Shown piece after piece: positions 39,293-48,158 of a DNA stretch of 56,809 nucleotides. The notes under the pieces were generated by a model. That model saw only the letters and a list, made by a program, of their open reading frames with translations. It did no database searches and was not told where the DNA came from. The DNA comes from Verrucomicrobiota bacterium. GTDB lineage: Bacteria; Verrucomicrobiota; Verrucomicrobiia; CAIQCK01. Positions within the stretch are counted from its first letter, which is position 1. Every line of letters begins with the position of its first letter. The position numbers and the translations under genes are program-made. The stretch spans positions 1 through 56,809 of the forward strand of contig JAPLTX010000025.1 in assembly GCA_026397915.1 (NCBI GenBank), given 5' to 3'.

Positions 39293-42200
39293 ATGCGCAC
39301 AGTCTTCAACTTCATCTTCACCATCACCCTCCTGCTCGCTGGCGGCGCGCTGCCGTTGGCGACCGCTGCTGACACGTTCACGCGGCTTACTTCGCTGCCT
39401 GCGCCAAAAATCGTCGCGACGGCGGAAGAGTTTCCCGGCGGCAACTTCGTCGCCACCCGTTTGCTCGACGGCAACCTGAAGACCGAGTTCGCCTCGCACG
39501 GCAAAGGCACCAACACCTTCGTTGAGTTCGATTTCGGCGCGCCAGTGCGGATCGGCGGCTTCCGACATCAGGACCGCAACGATCCCGCGATCATAGCCGC
39601 GTCGGAGCTGGCGTTCAGCGACGCGGCAGGCAGACTGCTGGGCAAGGCGCAAGTCACACACGTCAACCAGCGCGCAGGCGTCACGTTCTTCGCGCTCCCG
39701 GAGCCGGTCAACGCGCAGCGCGTCCGCTGGCGCGTCACCAAGCTCGGCAGCCCGCACAGCACGGTCGGCGGCGCGGAGATCGAGTTCTTCGCCGCCAGCA
39801 AGCCGGAACCGTCGCCGCGCGGCATCGGCATTGAGGCGCTGACCGTCCAGATGATTGACCGCAAAGCCGGCGCGCTCGTGCAGCCGCTGCGAGTGACGTT
39901 CGACTATCCCTATGCACAACCGTTGAAGGTGCTCGCGCGCGTCGAGGGACAGGAACCGCGGCCGACGGAACTGAAGTTTGGGAAGCAAACACTCGAATAC
40001 ACCATCGCCGCCGCCGATAGCGAGCGGACGCTCAACGTCGCCATCGAAGTCGCCGGCCAGAAAGTCGCCTCGCGCGCCGTCACGCTCAAACCGTCGCGCA
40101 AGCTCACCGTTTACGTCCTGCCGCACTCGCACACCGACATCGGCTACACGGCCATCCAGACCGACATCGAGGAGAAGCAGATCAACAACCTGCTCCAAGG
40201 TCTCGCCGACGCGCGCCGCACCGCGAGCTATCCGCCGGGCGCGCGGTTCGTCTGGAACGTCGAGGTGATGTGGGCCGCCGACCTCTTCCTGCAACGGCTC
40301 GCGCCGAAGCAGCGCGCCGAGTTCTTTGACGCCGTCAAACGCGGCCAGGTCTCGCTCAACGGCATGTATCTGAACGAACTCACCGGCCTCTGCCGCCCGG
40401 AGGAACTGCTGCGGCTGTTCCGTTACGCGACGCAACTCGGCGAGCGCACGGGCGTGCCGGTGGACTCCGCGATGATCAGCGACGTGCCCGGCTACACGTG
40501 GGGCACGGTCACGGCAATGGCGCAGGCGGGCATCCGCTACTTTTCGGTCGCGCCGAACTACCTCGATCGCATCGGCGACATCCTCGTGCAGTGGGAAAAC
40601 AAGCCGTTCTGGTGGGTCGGCCCCGACGGCAAAAGCAAGGTGCTCGTCTGGATTCCCTACAAGGGCTACGCCATGTCCATGGTCGTGCGCACTCTGACGC
40701 CCCGGTTCGTTGATGAATACATGGGCCAACTCGACAAGACCGCTTACCCTTATGACATCGCCTACATGCGCTGGGCCGGCCACGGCGACAACGCAGTGCC
40801 CGACCCGGCCATCTGCGAGTTCGTGAAGGAATGGAACGCGACGCACGCATGGCCGCGCTTCGTGATTTCGTCCACGAGCGAGGCATTCCGCGCGTTTGAG
40901 AAACGCCACGGCGACAAACTCCCGCAGGTGCGCGGCGACTGGACGCCTTATTGGGAGGACGGCGCCGGTTCGTCCGCCGCCGAGACCGCGATGAACCGCG
41001 CCAGCAGCGAGCGGCTCGCGCAAGCCGAGACGCTCTGGGCGATGCTCGACCCGAAGCGTTATCCGGCGAAGCGGTTCGAGGAGGCGTGGAACAACGTGCT
41101 GCTCTACTCCGAGCACACGTGGGGCGCGTATTGCAGCGTCTCGCAGCCGGCCAATCCGTTCACGTCCAACCAGTGGACCATCAAGCAGTCCTACGCAACC
41201 GTCGCGAACCTCCAGTCGCGCCAACTGCTCAGCGACGTCTCCGTAACCCGCCCACCTGTAGCCCGCCACTCCGTGGCGGGACATGATAAACCTGACGATT
41301 CCCGCCACGGAGTGGCGGGCTACGTTGATATCTTCAACACCACTTCCTGGCCGCGCAGCGAACTGGTATTGATCCCGCACGAGATTACTGAGGGCGGCAA
41401 CTTCGTCACCGACGACCAAGGCCAGCCCATTCCCGCCCAGCGACTCGCCAGCCGCGAACTGGCCATGTTCGTGCGCGACTTGCCGCCGTTCTCCGGCCGG
41501 CGCTACACCATCTCGAAAGAAGGCAAAGCCTCAGCCTCAACAAAACTCACCGCCAACGGTGCTGTCATCGAAAACGACAAACTTCGCATCCGCCTCGACG
41601 AGAAGACCGGCGGCATCGTCGAACTGCGAGCCGCCGGCATCGAGGCCAACCTCGCCGACACCGCCAGCGGCCACGCGCTCAACGATTACCTCTACCTCAT
41701 TGGTGACGACCTCGCCGCGCTCCAGCGTAGCGGCCTGGTCAAGATCACGGTGCGCGAACGCGGCCCGCTCGTCACGTCACTGCTGGTCGAGTCCGACGCG
41801 CCGGGTTGCCACAAGCTCTTGCGCGAAATCCGGCTCGTGGCCGGTGCGGATTACGTCGAGTTGCTCGACACCGTGGACAAGAAGCGGCTTGAGGCTGCGA
41901 GCTACACGGCGAAAGAAGGCAAGGAGAGCGTCAACATCGCCTTCCCGTTCAACATCCCCGGTGGCGACGTGCGGCTCGACGTGCCGCTCGGTGTCATCCG
42001 TCCCGAGCACGACCAGATGCCGAGCGCGTGCAAGAACTGGCTCACCGCCGGCCGCTGGGCCGACGTGACCAACAGGGACTATGGCGTCACGTGGGTCACG
42101 CTCGACGCGCCGCTGGTGCAGGTTGGCGGCATCACCGCGACGTTGCTGAACTCGCAAACCAATCCCGACGGCTGGCTCAAGAAGATCGAGCCGACGCAGA

Positions 42201-42640
42201 AGCTTTATTCGTGGGCCATGAACAACCACTGGCACACCAACTACCGCGCCTACCAGGAAGGGCCGGTGCAGTTCCGCTTCGTGCTGCGCCCGCATCGCGG
42301 CCGCGCCGGCGACGCGGAGAACGCGCGCTTCGCTACCGGCTTCAGCCAGCCGCTCGTCGCCACACCCGCGCGTGGCCATGCGCCGACGCCGACGCCGCTC
42401 TTGCGCGTCGAACCCGCCGACGTGCTTGTCACCGCGCTGAAACCGAGCGACGACGGCAAGGCATGGATCGTCCGCCTCTTCAGTGCGGGTGGAACTTCGG
42501 CGAACGCAAAGTTGACGTGGTCAAAGCCGGCGCCGAAACGCGTCTGGTTGAGCAACACGAGTGAGAAGCCGTTGCGAAAAGCCGGCACCGATGTTGCGGT
42601 GCCCGCGTGGGGTGTGGTGACGCTGCGGGCCGAACGCTGA
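39293..42640 (+). CDS. secreted GH38-type alpha-mannosidase with N-terminal carbohydrate-binding-like domain
   Basis: Protein of 1115 residues. A signal peptide (about 1-26) is followed by a beta-sandwich resembling an F5/8 type C domain (about 45-165). The GH38 catalytic domain follows, with zinc-site region VLPHSHTDIGYT (D282), the likely nucleophile D397 in MISDVPGYTW, and SEHTWGAY. A C-terminal beta-rich half ends in GVVTLRAER. GH38 enzymes are retaining alpha-mannosidases, but related families also act on other sugars. A 66-bp palindromic repeat is inserted in frame at residues about 656-677. Good ribosome site AAGGA precedes the ATG. Confidence 0.85.
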   Translation: MRTVFNFIFTITLLLAGGALPLATAADTFTRLTSLPAPKIVATAEEFPGGNFVATRLLDGNLKTEFASHGKGTNTFVEFDFGAPVRIGGFRHQDRNDPAIIAASELAFSDAAGRLLGKAQVTHVNQRAGVTFFALPEPVNAQRVRWRVTKLGSPHSTVGGAEIEFFAASKPEPSPRGIGIEALTVQMIDRKAGALVQPLRVTFDYPYAQPLKVLARVEGQEPRPTELKFGKQTLEYTIAAADSERTLNVAIEVAGQKVASRAVTLKPSRKLTVYVLPHSHTDIGYTAIQTDIEEKQINNLLQGLADARRTASYPPGARFVWNVEVMWAADLFLQRLAPKQRAEFFDAVKRGQVSLNGMYLNELTGLCRPEELLRLFRYATQLGERTGVPVDSAMISDVPGYTWGTVTAMAQAGIRYFSVAPNYLDRIGDILVQWENKPFWWVGPDGKSKVLVWIPYKGYAMSMVVRTLTPRFVDEYMGQLDKTAYPYDIAYMRWAGHGDNAVPDPAICEFVKEWNATHAWPRFVISSTSEAFRAFEKRHGDKLPQVRGDWTPYWEDGAGSSAAETAMNRASSERLAQAETLWAMLDPKRYPAKRFEEAWNNVLLYSEHTWGAYCSVSQPANPFTSNQWTIKQSYATVANLQSRQLLSDVSVTRPPVARHSVAGHDKPDDSRHGVAGYVDIFNTTSWPRSELVLIPHEITEGGNFVTDDQGQPIPAQRLASRELAMFVRDLPPFSGRRYTISKEGKASASTKLTANGAVIENDKLRIRLDEKTGGIVELRAAGIEANLADTASGHALNDYLYLIGDDLAALQRSGLVKITVRERGPLVTSLLVESDAPGCHKLLREIRLVAGADYVELLDTVDKKRLEAASYTAKEGKESVNIAFPFNIPGGDVRLDVPLGVIRPEHDQMPSACKNWLTAGRWADVTNRDYGVTWVTLDAPLVQVGGITATLLNSQTNPDGWLKKIEPTQKLYSWAMNNHWHTNYRAYQEGPVQFRFVLRPHRGRAGDAENARFATGFSQPLVATPARGHAPTPTPLLRVEPADVLVTALKPSDDGKAWIVRLFSAGGTSANAKLTWSKPAPKRVWLSNTSEKPLRKAGTDVAVPAWGVVTLRAER
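41258..41323. repeat. BIME-like REP doublet, family 1, inside the GH38 gene
   Basis: The same 23-bp arms as in pdxB (41258-41280 and 41301-41323, perfect) surround a different 20-nt loop. Total 66 bp, 22 codons, so the mannosidase frame is kept, encoding VARHSVAGHDKPDDSRHGVAG. Confidence 0.92.
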
Positions 42641-42773
42641 CGCAGACCGCCGACCCTTGGATCAGCGGCGCTGACAAGAAGAACTGTCTGCGTCTGTTCA
42701 GATTGTCAAATCGCGCGGGCTGCGCCACACTGGCGGCAACGTTGATCGAGCGACCGACTGGAGAACTGCAACG

Positions 42774-44150
42774 ATGAAACACGAACAACAGGTGACGCGA
42801 AGGCAATTCCTGCGAACCGCCGGCAAGGCGGCGACCGCGCTGGCGGCCATGAGCGCGCCGCATTTCATCCCCGCCTCGGCCCGCGGCGCGCTGGCGCCGA
42901 GCAACCGCGTCAACCTCGCGATGATCGGCACGGGCAACCAGGGTTTCCAGGACATGAAGGCGTTCCTGGCGGAGGCGGACGCGCAGATCGTGGCGGTGTG
43001 CGACGTCAACCGCGGCAGCGGCGGCTACCGCAACGTCAGCCAGTTTTGCGGGCGCGAGCCGGCCAAGAAGCTCGTGGAAGAAACCTACGCCGAGCGGCGG
43101 CGCGCGGGGACATTCCGCGGCTGCGACGCCTACGCGGATTTCCGCGACGTGCTCGCGCGGCGTGACGTGGACGCGGTTGCGATTGTTGTGCCTGACCACT
43201 GGCACTCGGTGATGACGATCCTGGCGGCGCGCGCGGGCAAGGACATCTACTGCGAGAAACCGCTAAGTTACACCCTCGCCGAAGGTCGCGCGATGGTCGA
43301 GGCGGCGCGCGCGGCAGGCGTGGTGGTTCAGACCGGCAGCCATCAGCGGTCGCGACCGTTGACGCGCTTCGGCTGCGAACTGGTCCGTAACGGACGCATC
43401 GGCCAGTTGAAACGGATCGAGACGCGCATCGGCACGTGGAACCGCCACGGCCCGCCGGGCGAATGGTCGCCGATGCCGGTGCCGGATGGTTTCGACTACG
43501 ACACGTGGATTGGGCCGGCGCCGTGGGAGCCGTATCACAAGGACCGGTGCCTCTACACGTTCCGGTTCATGAAGGATTATTCCGGCGGCCAGACCACCAA
43601 CCTCGGCGCGCACGCGTTCGACATGGCACAGTGGGGCAACAACAGCGAACACACCGGCCCGGTCGAGATCGAGGACGACGGCAGCGAGTGGCCGACTGCG
43701 GGATTGTTCAACGTCGCGAAGATCGTGAAGTTCCGCGCGCGCTACGCCAACGGCGTGGAGTTGATCTGCCGCACCGACACGGATAGCGATCCCGATCGCA
43801 CGGTCGCGCAGTGCCGGTTCATCGGCACCGAAGGCTGGATCGAAATGGGCGCGGAAGGGTTCTTCGCGGAGCCGGAATCGTTGAAGACCTCGATCATCGG
43901 CGCGAACGAGATTCATCTCGGCACGAGCACCAACCACATGCGGAACTTCCTTGACTGCGTCAAGACGCGCACGGAACCGGCCGCGCCGATCGAGATCGGT
44001 CATCGCTCGGCCACGATCTGCCATCTCGCGAACATCGCGATGTGGTTGAAGCGGAAACTGCGGTGGGATCCGGTCGCTGAGCAGTTCATCGGCGACGACG
44101 CGGCCAACCGGCTGCTGAGCCGCGCTAACCGTGCGCCGTGGGCGGTGTAA
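42774..44150 (+). CDS. Gfo/Idh/MocA family oxidoreductase with Tat signal
   Basis: Protein of 458 residues. The N-terminus VTRRQFLRTAGKAATALAAM is a Tat signal. A Rossmann start VNLAMIGTGNQGFQD, then DIYCEKPLSYTLAEG with the conserved EKP, and the C-terminal domain GFDYDTWIGPAPWEPYHKDR follow in family order. Its overall design matches the other oxidoreductase at 32034, but the sequences are clearly distinct paralogues. The stop is one base before the next gene's ATG, so these two genes are one transcription unit with a GH38 enzyme and a propeller. Confidence 0.88.
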   Translation: MKHEQQVTRRQFLRTAGKAATALAAMSAPHFIPASARGALAPSNRVNLAMIGTGNQGFQDMKAFLAEADAQIVAVCDVNRGSGGYRNVSQFCGREPAKKLVEETYAERRRAGTFRGCDAYADFRDVLARRDVDAVAIVVPDHWHSVMTILAARAGKDIYCEKPLSYTLAEGRAMVEAARAAGVVVQTGSHQRSRPLTRFGCELVRNGRIGQLKRIETRIGTWNRHGPPGEWSPMPVPDGFDYDTWIGPAPWEPYHKDRCLYTFRFMKDYSGGQTTNLGAHAFDMAQWGNNSEHTGPVEIEDDGSEWPTAGLFNVAKIVKFRARYANGVELICRTDTDSDPDRTVAQCRFIGTEGWIEMGAEGFFAEPESLKTSIIGANEIHLGTSTNHMRNFLDCVKTRTEPAAPIEIGHRSATICHLANIAMWLKRKLRWDPVAEQFIGDDAANRLLSRANRAPWAV

Positions 44151-44151
44151 C

Positions 44152-46851
44152 ATGAACCGAAAACTTCTTCTCGTTCTGTTTGCGCTCGTCGTCGGGCTGA
44201 CGCAAGCGTTGGCGGCTGATGAGGCAAAGACGCTGCGCGTCGAGCAAGTCGTCGTCGTCTTCAAAACCCACTTCGACATCGGCTACACCGAGATGGCCAG
44301 CAACGTCGTCGCGCGCTACCGGACGACAATGATTGATCAGGCGCTGGAGGTCGTGGACCAGAACCGCGACCTGCCGCCCGCGCAACAGTTCGCTTGGACC
44401 ATTCCCGGCTGGCCGTTGCACCAAATCCTCGACTGGCCGGAGCAGACGCCGGAGCGCAAGGCCCGCGTCGAGCGCGCGCTCAAGGACGGCCGGTTTGTGC
44501 TTCACGCGCTGCCGTTCACGCTCCACACCGAAACGCTCGAACTCGAAGACCTCGTGCGCGGCCTTGGCCATTCGTCGCGGATTGCGCGGCGGCTCGGCCT
44601 GCCGTTGCCGCGCGACGCGAAGATGACCGACGTGCCGTGCCACGCGTGGGTGATGCCAACGCTGCTCAAGCGCGCCGGCGTGGATTTCCTGCACATCGGC
44701 TGCAACTCCGCCAGCAGTTCACCGCGCGTGCCGGAGTTGTTTTGGTGGGAAGGGCCGGACGGCTCGCGGCTGCTGACGTATTACAGCGCGGGCGGCTACG
44801 GCAGCGGTTTGATGCCGCCGCGTGATTGGCCGCGCAAGACATGGCTCGCGCTCATCCACACCGGCGACAACCACGGCCCGCCGACGCCCGGCGAGGTGAA
44901 AAAGTTGCTCGACCAAGCCGCCAAGCAACTCCCTGGCGTAAAGGTCCGCATCGGCCGGCTCTCGGACTTTGCCGACGCGGTCCTTGCCGAGAAACCGAAA
45001 CTGCAGGTTGTGCGCGGCGACATGCCGGACACGTGGATTCACGGCCCGATGTGCGACCCCATCGGCGCGAAGATCGGGCGCAACATCCGCCCCGACATCG
45101 CCACCGCCGAGGCACTCGGCACAGAACTCAACCTCTGGGGAGCGCGGCAGCCCGCTGCGGCCCAAACCATCAACGACGCCTACGAACAAAGCCTGCTCTA
45201 CGGCGAGCACACGTGGGGCGCGGCGCTCTGGTGGCTGGTGAAGTATGAAGGCGGTGCGAAGTTCGGCTACGGCGACACGTGGCGGGAAGTGATGGCCAAG
45301 GGGCATTTCAGGCGGCACGAAGAGTCGTGGGCCGAGCACACTGCCTACATCGAAAAAGCGCGCGACCTGACCGCGCCGCTGCTCGACCGCGAGCTGCGCG
45401 CGTTGGCGCAGGCCACCGGCGTTGACGGCCAACGCATCGTCGTCTTCAACCCGCTGCCGTGGAAGCGCAGCGGCCCCGTAGTCGCGTCACTCTGCGACGC
45501 GTTTCCCGTCGCCGCAGCGATCAAGCCCGCCGATGGCGGCGACGCCGTGCCGGTCGAGTCGATCGGCGGCTCGCTGCGCTTCGTAGCGCGCGACGTTCCT
45601 GCGATGGGCTACCGTGTGTTCGTGCCGGTGAAGGCGGAGTTGCCGCCAACGACGCTCCGTGCCGACGAGAAGACGGCGACCATCGAGAGCCTCTTCTTCA
45701 AGGCAACGCTCGATCCCGCGCGCGGCGCGATCCGTTCGCTCGTGGACAAGCGCACCGGCCGCGAACTGGTCAATCCCGGTTTCGGCCAATATCTCTACGA
45801 GCGGTTCGACTCCAACAGCGTGGCGGCCTACGTCAGCGCCTACGTCAAGAGCCGCGCCGAGTGGGCGGTCAACCAACTCGGCAAACCCTTCCTGCCGCCG
45901 ACCAGCGAGGTTCCGTATCGCGCCGCGTCGCCGCGCGACTGCGAGCTACGCTTCGCGCAGACGCCCGTCTCGGTCTCCGCCGCGATGACCAGCGCGGCGC
46001 GGCCCGACCTGCCGCACGCGGTGACGACGCGGCTGATCCTCTACGCCGACGCGCCGTGGGCCGACCTCGAAATCACTCTCCACGACAAGCCCGCCGACCC
46101 GTGGCCGGAAGCGGGCTGGATTTGCCTGCCGTTCAATGTCGCGTCGCCGCGCTTCCGCGTGGGGCGGCCGGGCGCGATCATTGACCCGGCGCGCGACATC
46201 GTCGCCGGCGCGAACCACGACCTCTACGCCGTCACCACCGGCGTTGCCACGCTCGACACGCGCAACAGCGGCGTCGGCTTCTGCGCGCCCGACACGCCGC
46301 TGCTGAGCCTCGACAGGCCCGGTGGTTGGAAATACGACCCGGTGTTCATGCCGCGCAAGCCGTCCGCCTACGTGAACCTTTTCAACAACCAATGGACGAC
46401 CAACTTCCGCTTCTGGAACTCCGGCACATGGACCGCGCGCGTGCGGTTCTGGACGATCAACCGCTACGACGCCGATACCGCGCTCATCGCGCCGTCGCTG
46501 GAAGCGCGCTCGCCGTTGCTCGCTGCCGTGGCTGACGGCTTCGCCGGCAAACTACCGACGACACAGCGCGGCTTGGAGCTGTCGCGAAAGGGCGTGCAGG
46601 TGACGGCGTTTGGCGCGAACCCCGATGGCGAGGGAACGGTGCTGCGGCTCTGGGAACTCTCCGGCAAGTCCGGCTCCTGCCGCGTCACGCTGCCGGCAGG
46701 CTCCGACGCGCGCAGCGTCCAGCCGGTGAATCTGCGCGGTGAGCCGGCGGGCAAACCGATCCCAATAAAGAACGGCGTGTTCACCGCCAGCCTAAAAGCG
46801 TTTGCGCCGGCGAACTTCGTGATTCAGACTCCCGACAAGCAACAGCCATGA
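44152..46851 (+). CDS. secreted GH38-type glycoside hydrolase
   Basis: Protein of 899 residues with a signal peptide (about 1-22). The catalytic domain starts VVVFKTHFDIGYTEMAS (H40, D42), with the likely nucleophile near D160 in KMTDVPCHAW and YGEHTWGAALWW as the His-containing loop. The C-terminal half has ATIESLFFKATLDPARGAI and long beta-strands typical of the family. It lacks the N-terminal sandwich of the other GH38 enzyme and is only distantly similar. Its TGA overlaps the next start (ATGA). Confidence 0.8.
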   Translation: MNRKLLLVLFALVVGLTQALAADEAKTLRVEQVVVVFKTHFDIGYTEMASNVVARYRTTMIDQALEVVDQNRDLPPAQQFAWTIPGWPLHQILDWPEQTPERKARVERALKDGRFVLHALPFTLHTETLELEDLVRGLGHSSRIARRLGLPLPRDAKMTDVPCHAWVMPTLLKRAGVDFLHIGCNSASSSPRVPELFWWEGPDGSRLLTYYSAGGYGSGLMPPRDWPRKTWLALIHTGDNHGPPTPGEVKKLLDQAAKQLPGVKVRIGRLSDFADAVLAEKPKLQVVRGDMPDTWIHGPMCDPIGAKIGRNIRPDIATAEALGTELNLWGARQPAAAQTINDAYEQSLLYGEHTWGAALWWLVKYEGGAKFGYGDTWREVMAKGHFRRHEESWAEHTAYIEKARDLTAPLLDRELRALAQATGVDGQRIVVFNPLPWKRSGPVVASLCDAFPVAAAIKPADGGDAVPVESIGGSLRFVARDVPAMGYRVFVPVKAELPPTTLRADEKTATIESLFFKATLDPARGAIRSLVDKRTGRELVNPGFGQYLYERFDSNSVAAYVSAYVKSRAEWAVNQLGKPFLPPTSEVPYRAASPRDCELRFAQTPVSVSAAMTSAARPDLPHAVTTRLILYADAPWADLEITLHDKPADPWPEAGWICLPFNVASPRFRVGRPGAIIDPARDIVAGANHDLYAVTTGVATLDTRNSGVGFCAPDTPLLSLDRPGGWKYDPVFMPRKPSAYVNLFNNQWTTNFRFWNSGTWTARVRFWTINRYDADTALIAPSLEARSPLLAAVADGFAGKLPTTQRGLELSRKGVQVTAFGANPDGEGTVLRLWELSGKSGSCRVTLPAGSDARSVQPVNLRGEPAGKPIPIKNGVFTASLKAFAPANFVIQTPDKQQP

Positions 46852-48089
46852 AGACACTCCTGCTCATTCCTTTCCTCGCAGCCGCGGCGGTCGCTTCGGA
46901 TGACTGGCCGCAGTTTCGCGGGCCGACGGCCGACGGACACTCGGACTCGACGGGCCTGCCGTTGACGTGGAGCGAAACGGAGAACGTGCGCTGGAAGACG
47001 GCGATTCCCGGCGAGGGTTGGTCGTCGCCGGTGGTGCTCGGCCGGCAGGTCTGGATGACGACGGCGCTGGAGGAGGGCCGCTCGTTACACGCCGTCTGCG
47101 CGGACCGCGAGACGGGCAAGGTGCTGCATGACGTGGAAGTGTTCCACACCGATCCGCCACCGCCGAAGAACCCGACGAACAGTTATGCGTCGCCGACGCC
47201 GGTGCTGGAGCCGGGCCGCGTCTATGTCTGCTTCGGCACCAGCGGCAGCGCGTGTTTCGACACGGCGACGGCGAAGGTGATTTGGAAGAACACGGAGCTG
47301 ACGCTCGACCACAAGGAAGGCGCGGGCAGTTCGCCAATGATCCACGGCGGTCTTTTCATCCTCCACTGCGACGGTCGGGACGTGCAATACGTGGTGGCGC
47401 TCGACAAGAACACCGGCCGCATCGTCTGGAAGACGAAGCGCAGCGCACCGCTGGAGGCCCGGAAACCGGATTTCCGCAAAGCCTATTGCACGCCGCGGGT
47501 GATCACAGTTGCTGGCCGCGAGCAGCTTATCTGCGTCGGCGCGCATCGCGCCTACGCTTACGAGCCGAAGACCGGGAAGGAAATCTGGTTCTGCGACCTG
47601 CCCGGTTTCTCGAACGTGCCGCGGCCTCTCTTCGGGCATGGTTTGCTGTTCGTCGGCACGGGATTCATGAAGCCGGAACTGTGGGCGATCCGGGCGAACG
47701 GCAAGGGCGACGTGACGCAGACGCACGTGGCGTGGAAGGAGCCGAAAATGGCGGCGTTGAAATCGTCTCTGGCGCTGGTGGGCGACGCGCTCTACATGCT
47801 GCACGACGGCAGCGGGACGTTGACGTGCCTCAACGCAAAGACCGGCGCGCAAATCTGGCAGGAGAAACTCGGCGGCAGTTTCTCGGCGTCGCCACTCTAC
47901 GTGGACGGGCGGCTCTATTTCTTCAATGAGAAGGGCCAAGCGACGGTAATCAAGCCAGGCAGGAAGTTTGAGCAACTCGCGAGCAACCAGCTCGATACCG
48001 GTTTCATGGCAACGCCGGCGGTCACGGGCCGGGCGTTCATCGCGCGCACCAAAACGCACCTCTATCGCATCGAGAAGGCAGGGAAATAG
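46848..48089 (+). CDS. secreted PQQ-type (BamB-like) beta-propeller
   Basis: Protein of 413 residues with a signal peptide (about 1-16). The mature part starts DWPQFRGPTADG, as in many PVC propellers, and repeats of the type LHAVCADRETGKVLHDV, VQYVVALDKNTGRIVWKTK and TLTCLNAKTGAQIWQEKLGG mark the blades. It is much shorter than the 1016-residue propeller at 6742 and has no methyltransferase segment. It probably binds partners or a cofactor, but no catalytic set is visible. It overlaps the preceding GH38 gene by 4 bp. Confidence 0.85.
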   Translation: MKTLLLIPFLAAAAVASDDWPQFRGPTADGHSDSTGLPLTWSETENVRWKTAIPGEGWSSPVVLGRQVWMTTALEEGRSLHAVCADRETGKVLHDVEVFHTDPPPPKNPTNSYASPTPVLEPGRVYVCFGTSGSACFDTATAKVIWKNTELTLDHKEGAGSSPMIHGGLFILHCDGRDVQYVVALDKNTGRIVWKTKRSAPLEARKPDFRKAYCTPRVITVAGREQLICVGAHRAYAYEPKTGKEIWFCDLPGFSNVPRPLFGHGLLFVGTGFMKPELWAIRANGKGDVTQTHVAWKEPKMAALKSSLALVGDALYMLHDGSGTLTCLNAKTGAQIWQEKLGGSFSASPLYVDGRLYFFNEKGQATVIKPGRKFEQLASNQLDTGFMATPAVTGRAFIARTKTHLYRIEKAGK

Positions 48090-48158
48090 CGGCGCGAAGC
48101 GCCGGTGTTGCATCGGCGCGGGCGGGTGGATACTCTGGCGGGGCGGTAGAGGCGAACC

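Noticed and set aside
39212..41419. Extension of the sulfatase ORF over the mannosidase
   Set aside because: It is antisense to a clear GH38 gene, and a signal peptide with ATG at 39211 marks the true start.
48091..48105. Terminator after the propeller gene
   Set aside because: A 6-bp GC hairpin follows the stop but no U-run does, so termination there is not supported.
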